A stretch of DNA of 11,384 nt from Coriobacteriales bacterium. GTDB lineage: Bacteria > Actinomycetota > Coriobacteriia > Coriobacteriales > UBA8131. A program made the translations under genes and the position numbers. The notes below the pieces were generated by a model. It worked only from the letters and a program-made list of their open reading frames with translations. It was not told where the DNA came from and made no database searches. Positions 1-5,816 of this stretch are shown one piece after another; positions within the stretch are counted from its first letter, which is position 1, and each line of letters begins with the position of its first letter. The DNA is taken from contig JAIRTN010000082.1 of the NCBI GenBank assembly GCA_031254905.1, positions 1 through 11,384 on the forward strand, read 5' to 3'.

Positions 1-211
1 CAACCTGAGACTTTTCGACATCCGCAGCAAATATCTGCATGTAATCCTCTCCATTGAGGTAGCGCGAAAACGCCTCATCCATAGCCGTTTCCGGATGCGA
101 CGCCGAGATACCGCGTCCCGCATTCGACGAGCCGCAGGCAACAAGCATCAGCGTCATTCCCAGTACCGCCCCCACAACCAACAGCTTTGCAACTTTCTTG
201 ATTGTTCCCAT
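1..211 (-). CDS. Lipoprotein, N-terminal part only (runs off window start)
   Basis: Reading leftwards from the ATG at 211, 70 codons are open with no stop before the window edge. The product begins with a classic lipoprotein signal: positive residues (K5, K6, K9), a hydrophobic run over residues 9-24, and the lipobox L-V-A-C with the lipidated cysteine at residue 26. A Gly/Ser/Asn-rich tether follows (GSSNAGRG). The mature start (residues 38-70) includes AMDEAFSRYLNGEDY, which looks like the first helix of a small solute-binding or DUF-type lipoprotein. That is not enough to assign a family. A GGAG ribosome site lies 6 nt upstream of the ATG. It should be anchored on the outer face of the cytoplasmic membrane. 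It lies downstream of two membrane-protein genes on the same strand, but the 270-bp gap with hairpins suggests it may be transcribed separately. Confidence 0.85.
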   Translation of the reverse strand, partial: MGTIKKVAKLLVVGAVLGMTLMLVACGSSNAGRGISASHPETAMDEAFSRYLNGEDYMQIFAADVEKSQV

Positions 212-280
212 ACCGCACTCCATTCCTCGTTCCAACAACCATCTCGCATTCTAGCATACAAGATGGTGCCGCACCCACAC

Positions 281-307
281 CCAATCCCAATCCCAATCCC
301 AATCCCA
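281..307. repeat. Hexanucleotide tandem repeat (CCAATC)x4
   Basis: Four perfect copies of CCAATC lie at 281-304, followed by a partial CCA. It sits upstream of the lipoprotein start, about 70 bp from its ATG, so changes in copy number by replication slippage could alter promoter spacing. That role is inference. In the minus direction it reads GATTGG repeats and follows directly on the GTCATTCGAG-type element at 348-363. Confidence 0.85.
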
Positions 308-347
308 GATGCCATCCGCAAGACCAGATTACTCCCTCCCCCTACGA

Positions 348-439
348 CTCCGCTCGAATGACAACCCAGAAGCACCTTTGGGTTTCATTCATAACAAGGG
401 CCGCCCGAAGGTATGTGTGCGGGCTCCGCTCGAATGACA
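348..439 (-). repeat. Two direct copies of a TGTCATTCGAGCGGAG element
   Basis: The 16-mer CTCCGCTCGAATGACA occurs exactly at 348-363 and again at 424-439, 76 bp apart. On the minus strand it reads TGTCATTCGAGCGGAG. From memory, strings of the GTCATTCGAGCG type are common in dispersed intergenic repeats of many bacterial genomes, so this is probably a genome-wide element present here as a tandem pair. The two copies bracket the hairpin at 357-389. No reading frame with a credible product covers 212-481. Confidence 0.7.
357..389. other. Long imperfect hairpin inside the intergenic repeat
   Basis: AATGA, AACCCA and AAG (357-361, 363-368, 370-372) pair with CTT, TGGGTT and TCATT (376-378, 379-384, 385-389). 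The result is a 14-bp stem with two single-base bulges (C362, G369) and a CAC triloop. There is no T-run on either side, so it is not a canonical intrinsic terminator. It may be the structural core of the repeat element, or an RNA-processing or end-stabilising structure. Confidence 0.55.
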
Positions 440-456
440 TTGCCTACAGGGGGGGC

Positions 457-483
457 AATCGGGGCCTTAATCAGCCCCCGATT
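457..483 (-). terminator. Hairpin at the end of the 482-994 gene, terminator-like
   Basis: On the minus strand the hairpin begins inside the TAA stop codon. AATCGGGG-G-C pairs with GCCCCGATT around an 8-nt loop: a 9-bp, GC-rich stem with one bulged G. It is followed by a C-run rather than a U-run, so it is a weak or non-canonical terminator. A second short stem, ATTGCC (439-444) with GGCAAT (454-459), shares three bases with it, so the two cannot both form fully. Confidence 0.4.
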
Positions 484-994
484 ATAGAAGGCCTTGGCGT
501 GCGAGCTTCTCAGAAAGCGGCATATAGCCTATTGCGGTTGATTCTATGGCAAAAAGTTTCTTGCCGTCTTTGTCGTATGCCACGATTTTCTGCGAAGCGC
601 CAACACGCCTAACTTTCGCGATGTCGCTGAAGGAGGTCATGCGCGCCTTACCGAATGTCCGCGCCAACTTCAGCGTGTCTCCGTCAACCACGACACGCCA
701 AACCAAGACGTAGCACGCCAAAAACAGAGACATAAGGCTCAGGAGTGCAAAAAAACCGTAGAGTATCTCTATGCCCTGTTCATATTTGAACACAAAAGAA
801 GATACTATCATCGCAACAACAAAAAAGGCCAAACTCCCAAAGGCTATGACGAGATAGATACCGGGGTATTTGATGGTGAAGTGGTCCTTGTCTAGGGCCC
901 GCTCCTCCTCACGCGCCTTGCTGTTAACGTACATGAGGCTGGCCACAACCAAAACAACTATGAACCCCGTGGCAACTCTCATAAGGAGAGACAC
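482..994 (-). CDS. Three-TM membrane protein with PH-like C-terminal domain
   Basis: An uncharacterised 170-residue protein. Hydrophobic segments at about residues 5-23, 45-69 and 76-98 predict three membrane helices. The soluble tail (99-170) alternates charged and hydrophobic residues as in small beta-rich PH-like domains, with VVDGDTLKLARTFGK, IVAYDKDGKKLFAIES and a final helix. This layout resembles small bacterial membrane proteins grouped as DUF6560-like, but that is from memory and tentative. The start is taken as GTG at 994 because an AGGAGG lies exactly 6 nt upstream. The frame stays open back to a GTG at 1099, overlapping the stop of the upstream gene, but that extension would only translate the 30-bp tandem repeat and has no good ribosome site. 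It probably forms an operon with the 1096-1665 gene. Its function is unknown. Confidence 0.8.
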   Translation of the reverse strand: MSLLMRVATGFIVVLVVASLMYVNSKAREEERALDKDHFTIKYPGIYLVIAFGSLAFFVVAMIVSSFVFKYEQGIEILYGFFALLSLMSLFLACYVLVWRVVVDGDTLKLARTFGKARMTSFSDIAKVRRVGASQKIVAYDKDGKKLFAIESTAIGYMPLSEKLARQGLL

Positions 995-1000
995 GCGCAT

Positions 1001-1006
1001 CCTCCT
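1001..1006 (-). promoter_or_regulatory. Ribosome binding site fixing the 994 start
   Basis: The minus strand reads GAAAGGAGG followed by ATGCGC and then GTG. The ATG abuts the AGGAGG and is too close to use. The GTG six bases further on is ideally placed. The next in-frame ATG, at 982, is 18 nt away and too far. This sets the N-terminus at 994 rather than at the upstream GTG at 1099. Confidence 0.75.
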
Positions 1007-1030
1007 TTCGACAAACTCAAACGCGCCCAG

Positions 1031-1090
1031 CACCGCCCCACCGCAGTCGCGGGCAACAAGCACCGCCCCGCCGCAGTCACGGACAACAAG
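1031..1090. repeat. 30-bp tandem duplication between two membrane genes
   Basis: Units 1031-1060 and 1061-1090 match at 27 of 30 positions, with three transition differences. The unit length is a multiple of three, so it leaves the reading frame open. In frame with the 482-994 gene it would encode a decapeptide repeat (ARDCGGAVL-type). The SD at 1001-1006 argues that this stretch is untranslated spacer of about 100 bp. Confidence 0.9.
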
Positions 1091-1095
1091 CAGCT

Positions 1096-1665
1096 TCACG
1101 CTTGTTGCATTTGCACCTGTTCAAGCGGCGCGTCCGCGTCCTCTATGAAAACCGCCTTGCCGTCAGACGACACGAAAAAGGCCACTGAGCCGCCGTCAAA
1201 CGCGCTAAAGTGCAGCGTTTCCTCAAGCGAGAGCGACGGGTAAATCACCGTCAAATCGTTTTCCGCCACCGGTGTGGAGAACACGAGTGGCTTACCGCCA
1301 GAAACCTTGCCAGCCTCCATGCCATTGCAAAGCACCTCGAGGCTGTAGGCGCCGGTATTCTTATCGGCATGCCGTGTCACCGTTACAACGCAGGGCGCAA
1401 GAAACTGGGCCTGCAACTGCTGGGCAGCCTGCTGCTCCTCACGGATTTTCCGCAGCGCGGCGTCTTTCTTGGGCCCCGTCACCAACTCGTAGATGGCGTA
1501 AACCACCAGCAGAGCCGAGCCAATCCACGCTATGGGCAAAGGAATCTCAATAACCCTAAAAAGCACCCAAACATAGCCATTGAGATACATGTACACCGTA
1601 ACCACAAAAACCACCACGGCCACTATAAACGCAACAATGGCGTTCCTCGTGTGCATGTTCTTCAT
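1096..1665 (-). CDS. Two-TM membrane protein with coiled coil and beta-rich domain
   Basis: An uncharacterised 189-residue protein. Two membrane helices are predicted at about residues 9-27 and 45-63, giving a hairpin with both ends on the same side. A charged, Gln-rich helix (66-89, RKIREEQQAAQQLQAQ) follows. The rest (about 92-175) is probably beta-rich: PCVVTVTRHAD, YSLEVLCNGMEAGKV, a spaced NDLTVIYP and VAFFVSSDGKAVFIED. The ..V.CNG.. pattern resembles small beta-sandwich domains that present a loop Asn-Gly, but no family is claimed. The ATG at 1665 is chosen because GGAGG lies 10 nt upstream and the first helix begins soon after. An ATG at 1710 in the same frame has a poorer ribosome site and would add a non-hydrophobic Gly-rich lead. 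It is the first gene of a leftward pair and ends 101 bp before the next start. Confidence 0.75.
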   Translation of the reverse strand: MKNMHTRNAIVAFIVAVVVFVVTVYMYLNGYVWVLFRVIEIPLPIAWIGSALLVVYAIYELVTGPKKDAALRKIREEQQAAQQLQAQFLAPCVVTVTRHADKNTGAYSLEVLCNGMEAGKVSGGKPLVFSTPVAENDLTVIYPSLSLEETLHFSAFDGGSVAFFVSSDGKAVFIEDADAPLEQVQMQQA

Positions 1666-1730
1666 ACCTACCACTCCTCCCTTGTCTGTACCTCCGTTTG
1701 CACGCCCCATTCTCTTTCAATGCAGGCCCC

Positions 1731-1759
1731 AGTCTACTACAACGCAGGTTTCTGGTAAA
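1731..1759 (-). promoter_or_regulatory. Candidate promoter for the 1665-482 membrane genes
   Basis: On the minus strand, TTTACC (1754-1759) and TAGACT (1731-1736) are separated by 17 bp. Each matches four of six bases of the sigma-70-type -35 and -10 consensus. It lies about 65 bp upstream of the ATG at 1665. It is a pattern match only. Confidence 0.35.
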
Positions 1760-1781
1760 CAATCAATCAACAATCGGCAAA

Positions 1782-1805
1782 CAATAAAGCGCTCAATAAA
1801 GCGCT
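1782..1805. repeat. Perfect 12-bp tandem duplication
   Basis: CAATAAAGCGCT occurs twice back to back (1782-1793 and 1794-1805) in the divergent spacer between the leftward membrane genes and the rightward radical SAM gene. AGCGCT inside each copy is itself a palindrome, so this could be a double protein-binding site or simply a slippage duplication. Confidence 0.8.
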
Positions 1806-1837
1806 GCCCACGCTCCAGTCCACACTCCGCGATGCGC

Positions 1838-1843
1838 TATACT
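1838..1843 (+). promoter_or_regulatory. Candidate -10 box for the radical SAM gene
   Basis: TATACT matches five of six bases of the -10 consensus and is the best AT-rich hexamer in this GC-rich spacer. No convincing -35 box is seen 16-18 bp upstream (the bases there read TCCAGT or similar), so an activator may be needed, or the box may be chance. A start about 7 bp downstream would give a leader of about 100 nt that includes the C-rich repeats. Confidence 0.4.
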
Positions 1844-1852
1844 AAACCCTTC

Positions 1853-1938
1853 ACGTCCCACCGTCCCAAACCAACGTCCCACCGTCCTAACCACCGTCCT
1901 AACCACCACCCCGCCGTCCCGCCGCCAACGTCCCAACC
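1853..1938 (+). repeat. C-rich, G-poor leader built of CCGTCC repeats
   Basis: ACGTCCCACCGTCC occurs at 1853-1866 and again at 1874-1887. ACCGTCCTAACC is then tandemly doubled at 1881-1892 and 1893-1904, and further CCGTCCC and ACGTCCC copies follow. By hand count, bases 1851-1938 hold 49 C and 10 G out of 88, with many pyrimidine-C steps and little potential for pairing. This is the composition expected of a Rho-loading (rut) region on the plus-strand transcript. That role is inferred. The SD GGAGAAG (1939-1945) follows immediately. Confidence 0.7.
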
Positions 1939-1952
1939 GGAGAAGCGCAATC

Positions 1953-3800
1953 GTGCCAACCATCGACCTCACCTTAGTACATGCCCCGGCCGTCTACGAC
2001 TTCCGCGAGCGCTCCATCATGTACGGCCCCGTCTCCGACATGGTACCCTCAACCCCCATCTTCGAAATGTACCCGCTGGGCTTCACCACCATCGGCGAAT
2101 ACCTCGAACGCCACAACATCCACGTGCGCCTCTACAATCTCGCGGGCCTCATGCTGCATAAAAAGGGCTTTAATGTGGAGAAGAACCTAACCGCCCTGCA
2201 CACACATGCCTTCGGAATAGACCTCCATTGGATGCCGCATTGCCACGGTAGTATCGAGGTCGCGCGCATCCTCAAACGCCTGCACCCGCATACGCCCATC
2301 ATCTTCGGCGGGCTCTCGGCAACCATCTTCCACGAAGAACTCATCGCCTACGACTGCGTCGACTACGTGCTGCGCGGCGATTCTACCGAGGAGCCCTTCA
2401 GGCGCCTGATGGAACGCATACTCCGCGCGAAAAAAACCGGCAGCGCTCTGGGAGATTTAAGCGACATCCCCAACCTCACGTGGAAGGACGCCAGCGGCAG
2501 GCCACAGACCAACCCGCTTAACTGGATACCCTCAACGATGGACGCCATCTCGCTTGACTACGCCTACCCGATGAAGGGCGTCATCCGCCACCGCGACATG
2601 CTCAGCTACGTCCCCTTCAAAAGCTGGCTCAACAACCCGGTCTGCGCCTCGCTCACCTCGCGCGGCTGCAACCGCGACTGTGCCACCTGCGGCGGCTCCC
2701 ACACGGCCTACCGCAAGCACTTCGGACGCGACAAAATAGCTTGGCGCGACCCCGCCCTCCTCGTCCGCGACATCGAAACCATCCAAAAGCACATCTGGGG
2801 GCCCATCTTCGTCCTCAACGACTTCCTGCAGGCAGGCTATGATTACGCGGAGAAACTCATCACGGGTCTGCGCGGCAAACTCGCAAACCCCATCGGCTTT
2901 GAGTTCTTCGGCCCGCCAAAGGAGGGCCGGGACTTCTATGAGTTGCTCAACAGGAATCTGCCACAGTGGTCCATCGAGATTTCGGCCGAAAGTCATGACG
3001 ACGCGGTGCGCACGGCCTTCGGCAAGGGCCACTACCGTTCAGAGCAGCTTGAGGAAACCATCATCGACGCGCTCGATGCCGGCTGTCAGCGCTTCGACCT
3101 CTACTTCATGACGGGCATACCAACGCAGACAAAGGAATCGGTGCTGGAGACAGGCGATTACGTCCGCCACCTCTATGAGCGGGTGGGCTTCGACCCACGG
3201 TTGACGGTGTTTATCTCCCCCATGGCACCTTTCCTCGACGTCGGCTCGCGCGCCTTCGACGACGCATCAACACATGGCTACACGCTGCTGGCCCGCACGC
3301 TCGCCGAGCACCGTGAGCGCATGGTCCTCCCCTCGTGGAAGCACATAATGAACTACGAATCGCACTCCATGACCACCGACGAGATGGTCGAGGCAACCTA
3401 CGCGGCCGCGCTCGACATCAACCGCGTCAAGGGCAGCCACGGTGTCATCGCGCCCGACATCGCCGCCCGCAACGACGTGCGCATCCGGGACGCGCGTGAC
3501 CAGATGGCCCGCCTCGACCAGATGTTACAGGCGAGCACCACGCCGCTCGATGAGACCCTGCGCGGTCTGAAGCAGGAATTCGAGCGCCTGTCTGAATCGA
3601 CGGTTGCGGAGAAAAGCGAGCTCAATTGGCCCTACCGGATACGTCCTGCCCATCTTGCGAACAACGCACGCCTGTGGGCGGGGCAGTTTGCGAACAACGC
3701 GCGAGCGGCCCTCACGGGAACATGGGCCTCTATTCCCTCGGATTTTAGCTATCCCGAGCAGGAAAACGGAGAGAATCCTCCTGCTGAGCCCTCAGCTTGA
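1953..3800 (+). CDS. Cobalamin-binding radical SAM protein, Ta0216-like
   Basis: A 615-residue protein of the B12-binding/radical SAM class. The first 150 or so residues have the order of the cobalamin-binding fold: P41-L-G-F-T-T-I-G-E-Y (helix after strand 1), FGIDLHW (88-93), PIIFGGLSAT (115-124) and YVLRGDSTEEPF (138-149). The radical SAM core starts near 230, with the [4Fe-4S]-binding motif at C239-x3-C243-x2-C246 (RGCNRDCATCGG). It continues with EISAES (342-347) and YFMTGIPTQTKES (384-396). The arrangement matches my recollection of the uncharacterised Ta0216-type B12-binding/radical SAM proteins; the substrate is unknown. The exact DxHxxG cobalamin motif is absent: D90-x-H92 is followed by P95. 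The GTG start is supported by GGAGAAG 7 nt upstream. The C-terminus (about 565-615) is low-complexity with an 11-residue repeat. No partner gene is adjacent. The last 56 bp overlap the opposite-strand gene. Confidence 0.9.
   Translation: MPTIDLTLVHAPAVYDFRERSIMYGPVSDMVPSTPIFEMYPLGFTTIGEYLERHNIHVRLYNLAGLMLHKKGFNVEKNLTALHTHAFGIDLHWMPHCHGSIEVARILKRLHPHTPIIFGGLSATIFHEELIAYDCVDYVLRGDSTEEPFRRLMERILRAKKTGSALGDLSDIPNLTWKDASGRPQTNPLNWIPSTMDAISLDYAYPMKGVIRHRDMLSYVPFKSWLNNPVCASLTSRGCNRDCATCGGSHTAYRKHFGRDKIAWRDPALLVRDIETIQKHIWGPIFVLNDFLQAGYDYAEKLITGLRGKLANPIGFEFFGPPKEGRDFYELLNRNLPQWSIEISAESHDDAVRTAFGKGHYRSEQLEETIIDALDAGCQRFDLYFMTGIPTQTKESVLETGDYVRHLYERVGFDPRLTVFISPMAPFLDVGSRAFDDASTHGYTLLARTLAEHRERMVLPSWKHIMNYESHSMTTDEMVEATYAAALDINRVKGSHGVIAPDIAARNDVRIRDARDQMARLDQMLQASTTPLDETLRGLKQEFERLSESTVAEKSELNWPYRIRPAHLANNARLWAGQFANNARAALTGTWASIPSDFSYPEQENGENPPAEPSA
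3655..3703 (+). repeat. 33-bp-period repeat in the radical SAM C-terminus
   Basis: TTGCGAACAACGCACG (3655-3670) recurs as TTGCGAACAACGCGCG (3688-3703), differing at one base and 33 bp apart. The encoded protein shows an 11-residue repeat, L/F-A-N-N-A-R. It lies beyond the radical SAM core and looks like a recent in-frame tail expansion. Confidence 0.75.
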
Positions 3801-4383
3801 GTGCCCTGCCGCCTTCCAGCAAAGAAAGAAACATCCCGAGCAACACCAGCACGCTGATGACGCCGAACAGCGGTGAGAGGGCGTTAAAGAGTACCGCGTG
3901 GGCGTTGATTCGCTCGACGATGAAAAACAGGATGAGGGCCACAAGGGCCAGCACGGCACAGGCGCTGGTGCAGAACTGGTCGAAGCGCGTTGGCTCCCGC
4001 ACCTCATTCTTGGGGCCGTAGGGCCCGCTGTAGCTGCAGGCGGGGCTTCCGTCAATCTCCTCGAACTCGGCACCAAGGGGTACGGCATTTCTGACGTCCT
4101 CCAAGGTTTTCGGGCGCTTCAGGCGCTCCCACATTTCCTGCTCGTACTCATCGTCGCGCAAAATGAGGAAGGCGAGCCGGGCGATAAGCCCGAGCGCGAC
4201 AAAGAGGTTGAACAGAGCCATGAACAGGTTAAAGACCGACCAACTCTCCTCCGCACCCGTGCCGACAGGTACGATGTCCTCGGCAAGAGCCACGGTGCCC
4301 GCGGCGATGAGGGCACTGAAGGTGACACTTATCCCTAGTAAAAGAAGCGCCAAAACCCTGTGTATTAAGCGTCGTGCTTTCAT
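3745..4383 (-). CDS. Membrane protein with signal peptide and three TM helices
   Basis: An uncharacterised 212-residue protein. An N-terminal signal (K2, R4, R5, then hydrophobic residues 10-30) ends in VALA-E, a good signal-peptidase site after residue 34. Predicted membrane helices follow at about 49-75, 138-156 and 163-189. Between the first two is a polar region (76-136) rich in acidic residues, with one cysteine (C116) and a GPYGPKNE stretch. The sequence ESWSVFNLFMALFNLF soon after the signal resembles small membrane companions of Gram-positive surface proteins. That is a weak impression, not an assignment. The ATG at 4383 is preferred because GAGG sits 8 nt upstream. The frame is open further back to 4452 but lacks a ribosome site there. 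Its 3' end overlaps the convergent radical SAM gene by 56 bp. It lies 322 bp downstream of the MerR gene on the same strand. Confidence 0.75.
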   Translation of the reverse strand: MKARRLIHRVLALLLLGISVTFSALIAAGTVALAEDIVPVGTGAEESWSVFNLFMALFNLFVALGLIARLAFLILRDDEYEQEMWERLKRPKTLEDVRNAVPLGAEFEEIDGSPACSYSGPYGPKNEVREPTRFDQFCTSACAVLALVALILFFIVERINAHAVLFNALSPLFGVISVLVLLGMFLSLLEGGRALKLRAQQEDSLRFPARDS

Positions 4384-4559
4384 GGTTATCGCCTCATCTC
4401 TGTGGTATTTTTCTAGGCTAACGCGGACGGTTATCCCGTCCGTTCTCATCATCCTGTTCGCGGAGGCGCCATCGACAAGGTTTGCGGCGGGGAAAACCGC
4501 GGGATGGCGCGCAATGAATAGAGCGGCACTTTTCGCTACCTTAAACTATAGAGCCGCAC

Positions 4560-4705
4560 CACAGTCAAGCCCCCACCGGCCATCGGCCCTACCCTTGCCA
4601 AGGCGTCCGGCCGTCATCGCCCCGGCCGTCAAACCCACCGGCCGTCCAGCCCTCAAGCCGTCCGCCCCTCAAGCCCTCAGGCCGTCCAGCCTGCCGTTTA
4701 GCCCC
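4560..4705. repeat. GGCCGTCC-type degenerate repeats filling an intergenic gap
   Basis: The 322-bp gap 4384-4705 holds no credible gene. Its right half is a patchwork of short repeats. GGCCGTCCAGCC occurs at 4640-4651 and 4680-4691. GCCCTCAAGCCGTCC (4649-4663) and GCCCTCAGGCCGTCC (4673-4687) differ at one base, 24 bp apart, and further GGCCGTC copies lie at 4609-4615 and 4624-4630. CCGTCC is also the core of the repeats at 1853-1938. On the minus strand, the direction of transcription of the flanking genes, it reads GGACGGC-rich and could fold. No T-tract follows, so no intrinsic terminator for the MerR gene is claimed. Confidence 0.75.
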
Positions 4706-5548
4706 TCATCGCCCCACTTCGATGGAGACCTGTATCAGGTACTCGTTGGGGTCGGGTATGGCTATCTCGTTGAGGAGGTATTCCACGTATGAGCGGCCTG
4801 TTATCTTCAGGCCCTCTTTTTTGATAAAGGCGAGCAGGCGCTCAAAGAGGCGGGGGGAGCCGCCGTACCTGCCGCGCGTGCAGCCGACGACGTACCAGCC
4901 GGCCTTCCGTTTGTCGGGGGCCTGCGGAAAGGCCAGATAAAAGTGGTCGGGCAAACGCCAGCGCCTGTGCTCGACGCTAGTCTTCTCGTAGAAACTCCAC
5001 ACGGGGTAGTTCAACTCAAGCGGCGAGACACGCTCTTGAAAATAGTGGTAGCTGTCGAAGATGTTGTCTTGCAGGGTCCTGCCCTCCGCGTAGTCGTTTT
5101 GCGGGCCGACGAGAATGGCCTTCTCTTCAAGCCAGCGCAGGCTGATGCTGCCTTCGTCGAGGTCAAGGGCGTATTCGATGAGGGAGTGGTAGCCCTCCAG
5201 CAGTTGACGAACCTGTTCGAGACGCTCCTGTTCCTCTTTAATGGCCGTCATTCTCCCCATAAGAGAGTTGAGGACAGCCTGCGGCGTACGCTTCTCCAGA
5301 AGCGCCCCGATTTCTTTGAGCGACATGCCGAGCGACTGAAAAACGCGGATGACGTTGACCTTGAGCAGTTCGCGACCGGAGTAGTAGCGATAGCCGTTTG
5401 CGCCCCGATGCTCGGGCGCGAGGAGGCCGATGCGGTCGTAGTACAGGAGGGTGTCCCGGCTGACGCGCGAGAGCCGGGCCATCTGGCTGATGGTGAGGCG
5501 TGGGACGGCTTCATCGTCGCGCGCGGGAAATGCGACTGTCTTGTTCAT
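4706..5548 (-). CDS. MerR-family regulator with GyrI-like effector-binding domain
   Basis: A 280-residue transcription regulator. The winged helix-turn-helix is at about residues 17-86: LTISQMARLSRVSRDTLLYYDRIGLL, then GYRYY (52-56) and a second helix pair ending SLGMSLKEIGALL. A coiled-coil dimerisation helix follows (about 95-130). Residues 135-278 form a BmrR/GyrI-like ligand-binding domain, with VWSFYEK (183-189), GWYVVGCTRGRYGG (217-230), a conserved-type YVEYLLNE (254-261) and PDPNEYLIQVSIEV (265-278). This fold usually binds small, often aromatic or cationic ligands. The ATG at 5548 has GGAG about 8 nt upstream and starts 17 residues before the HTH. Upstream in-frame extension is open but not protein-like. 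It is divergent from the foldase-iorA-iorB-paaK operon (324-bp spacer), so control of that operon by an aromatic ligand is a reasonable but unproven inference. Unusually, the N-terminal lead of about 16 residues is longer than in most MerR proteins. Confidence 0.92.
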   Translation of the reverse strand: MNKTVAFPARDDEAVPRLTISQMARLSRVSRDTLLYYDRIGLLAPEHRGANGYRYYSGRELLKVNVIRVFQSLGMSLKEIGALLEKRTPQAVLNSLMGRMTAIKEEQERLEQVRQLLEGYHSLIEYALDLDEGSISLRWLEEKAILVGPQNDYAEGRTLQDNIFDSYHYFQERVSPLELNYPVWSFYEKTSVEHRRWRLPDHFYLAFPQAPDKRKAGWYVVGCTRGRYGGSPRLFERLLAFIKKEGLKITGRSYVEYLLNEIAIPDPNEYLIQVSIEVGR

Positions 5549-5764
5549 TGCTCTCTCCGTACGGGCAGCGAGCGAGGGAAGTGGCGTAGCAACCGCGAGG
5601 GTCAACAGGAGGTGGCATACCACTCGCCGACGCGAGCGGCAAAACCTGAGATGTCTACAGCCATTCAAGCACAGGCAGAGGCACGGGTAAAGGTTTTGGC
5701 GGCGAAATTTCCGCAGAGTTGCGCAGACTTTTGTGAACGGTTTGGTGCAGATTGGTGCTGAGAG

Positions 5765-5799
5765 GCTGTTTTGTCTCCCCAAAACCCACAGCTTATGAG
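5765..5799 (+). promoter_or_regulatory. Candidate promoter and overlapping dyad before the foldase operon
   Basis: TTGTCT (5771-5776) and TATGAG (5794-5799) are spaced 17 bp and each matches four of six consensus bases. An imperfect dyad overlaps the -35 box: GCTG (5765-5768) with CAGC (5789-5792), and TTTTG (5769-5773) with CAAAA (5780-5784). It could be an operator for the divergent MerR protein. However, MerR activators normally use promoters with an unusually long spacer, and that is not seen here. The rest of the 5549-5872 spacer holds no gene. Confidence 0.3.
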
Positions 5800-5816
5800 A
5801 GAATAGATGGTTGTCT

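Noticed and set aside
281..440. Repeats as a CRISPR array
   Set aside because: There is only a hexamer repeat and a pair of 16-mers, with no regular spacers and no cas genes nearby.
1711..1952. A cobalamin riboswitch before the B12/radical SAM gene
   Set aside because: The leader is C-rich and poorly paired, and no B12-box-like conserved string was found.
2532..3032. Minus-strand open frame inside the radical SAM gene
   Set aside because: It is a GC-rich antisense shadow; the plus frame holds the catalytic motifs.
3898..4338. Plus-strand open frame opposite the 3745-4383 membrane gene
   Set aside because: No ribosome site and a charged, low-complexity product; the minus frame has a signal peptide, three TM helices and an SD.
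4545..4568. TTGACT and TATAGT on the minus strand upstream of the 4383 gene as a promoter
   Set aside because: Both hexamers are good, but the spacer is only 12 bp, too short for sigma-70-type RNA polymerase.
5639..5700. Inverted repeat GCAAAACCT / AGGTTTTGGC in the MerR-foldase spacer
   Set aside because: The arms are 43 bp apart and imperfect, unlike a MerR operator or a terminator; probably chance.
4943..5761. Long plus-strand open frame opposite the MerR gene
   Set aside because: It is the complement of a clear MerR/GyrI coding sequence in GC-rich DNA; no domain is recognised.
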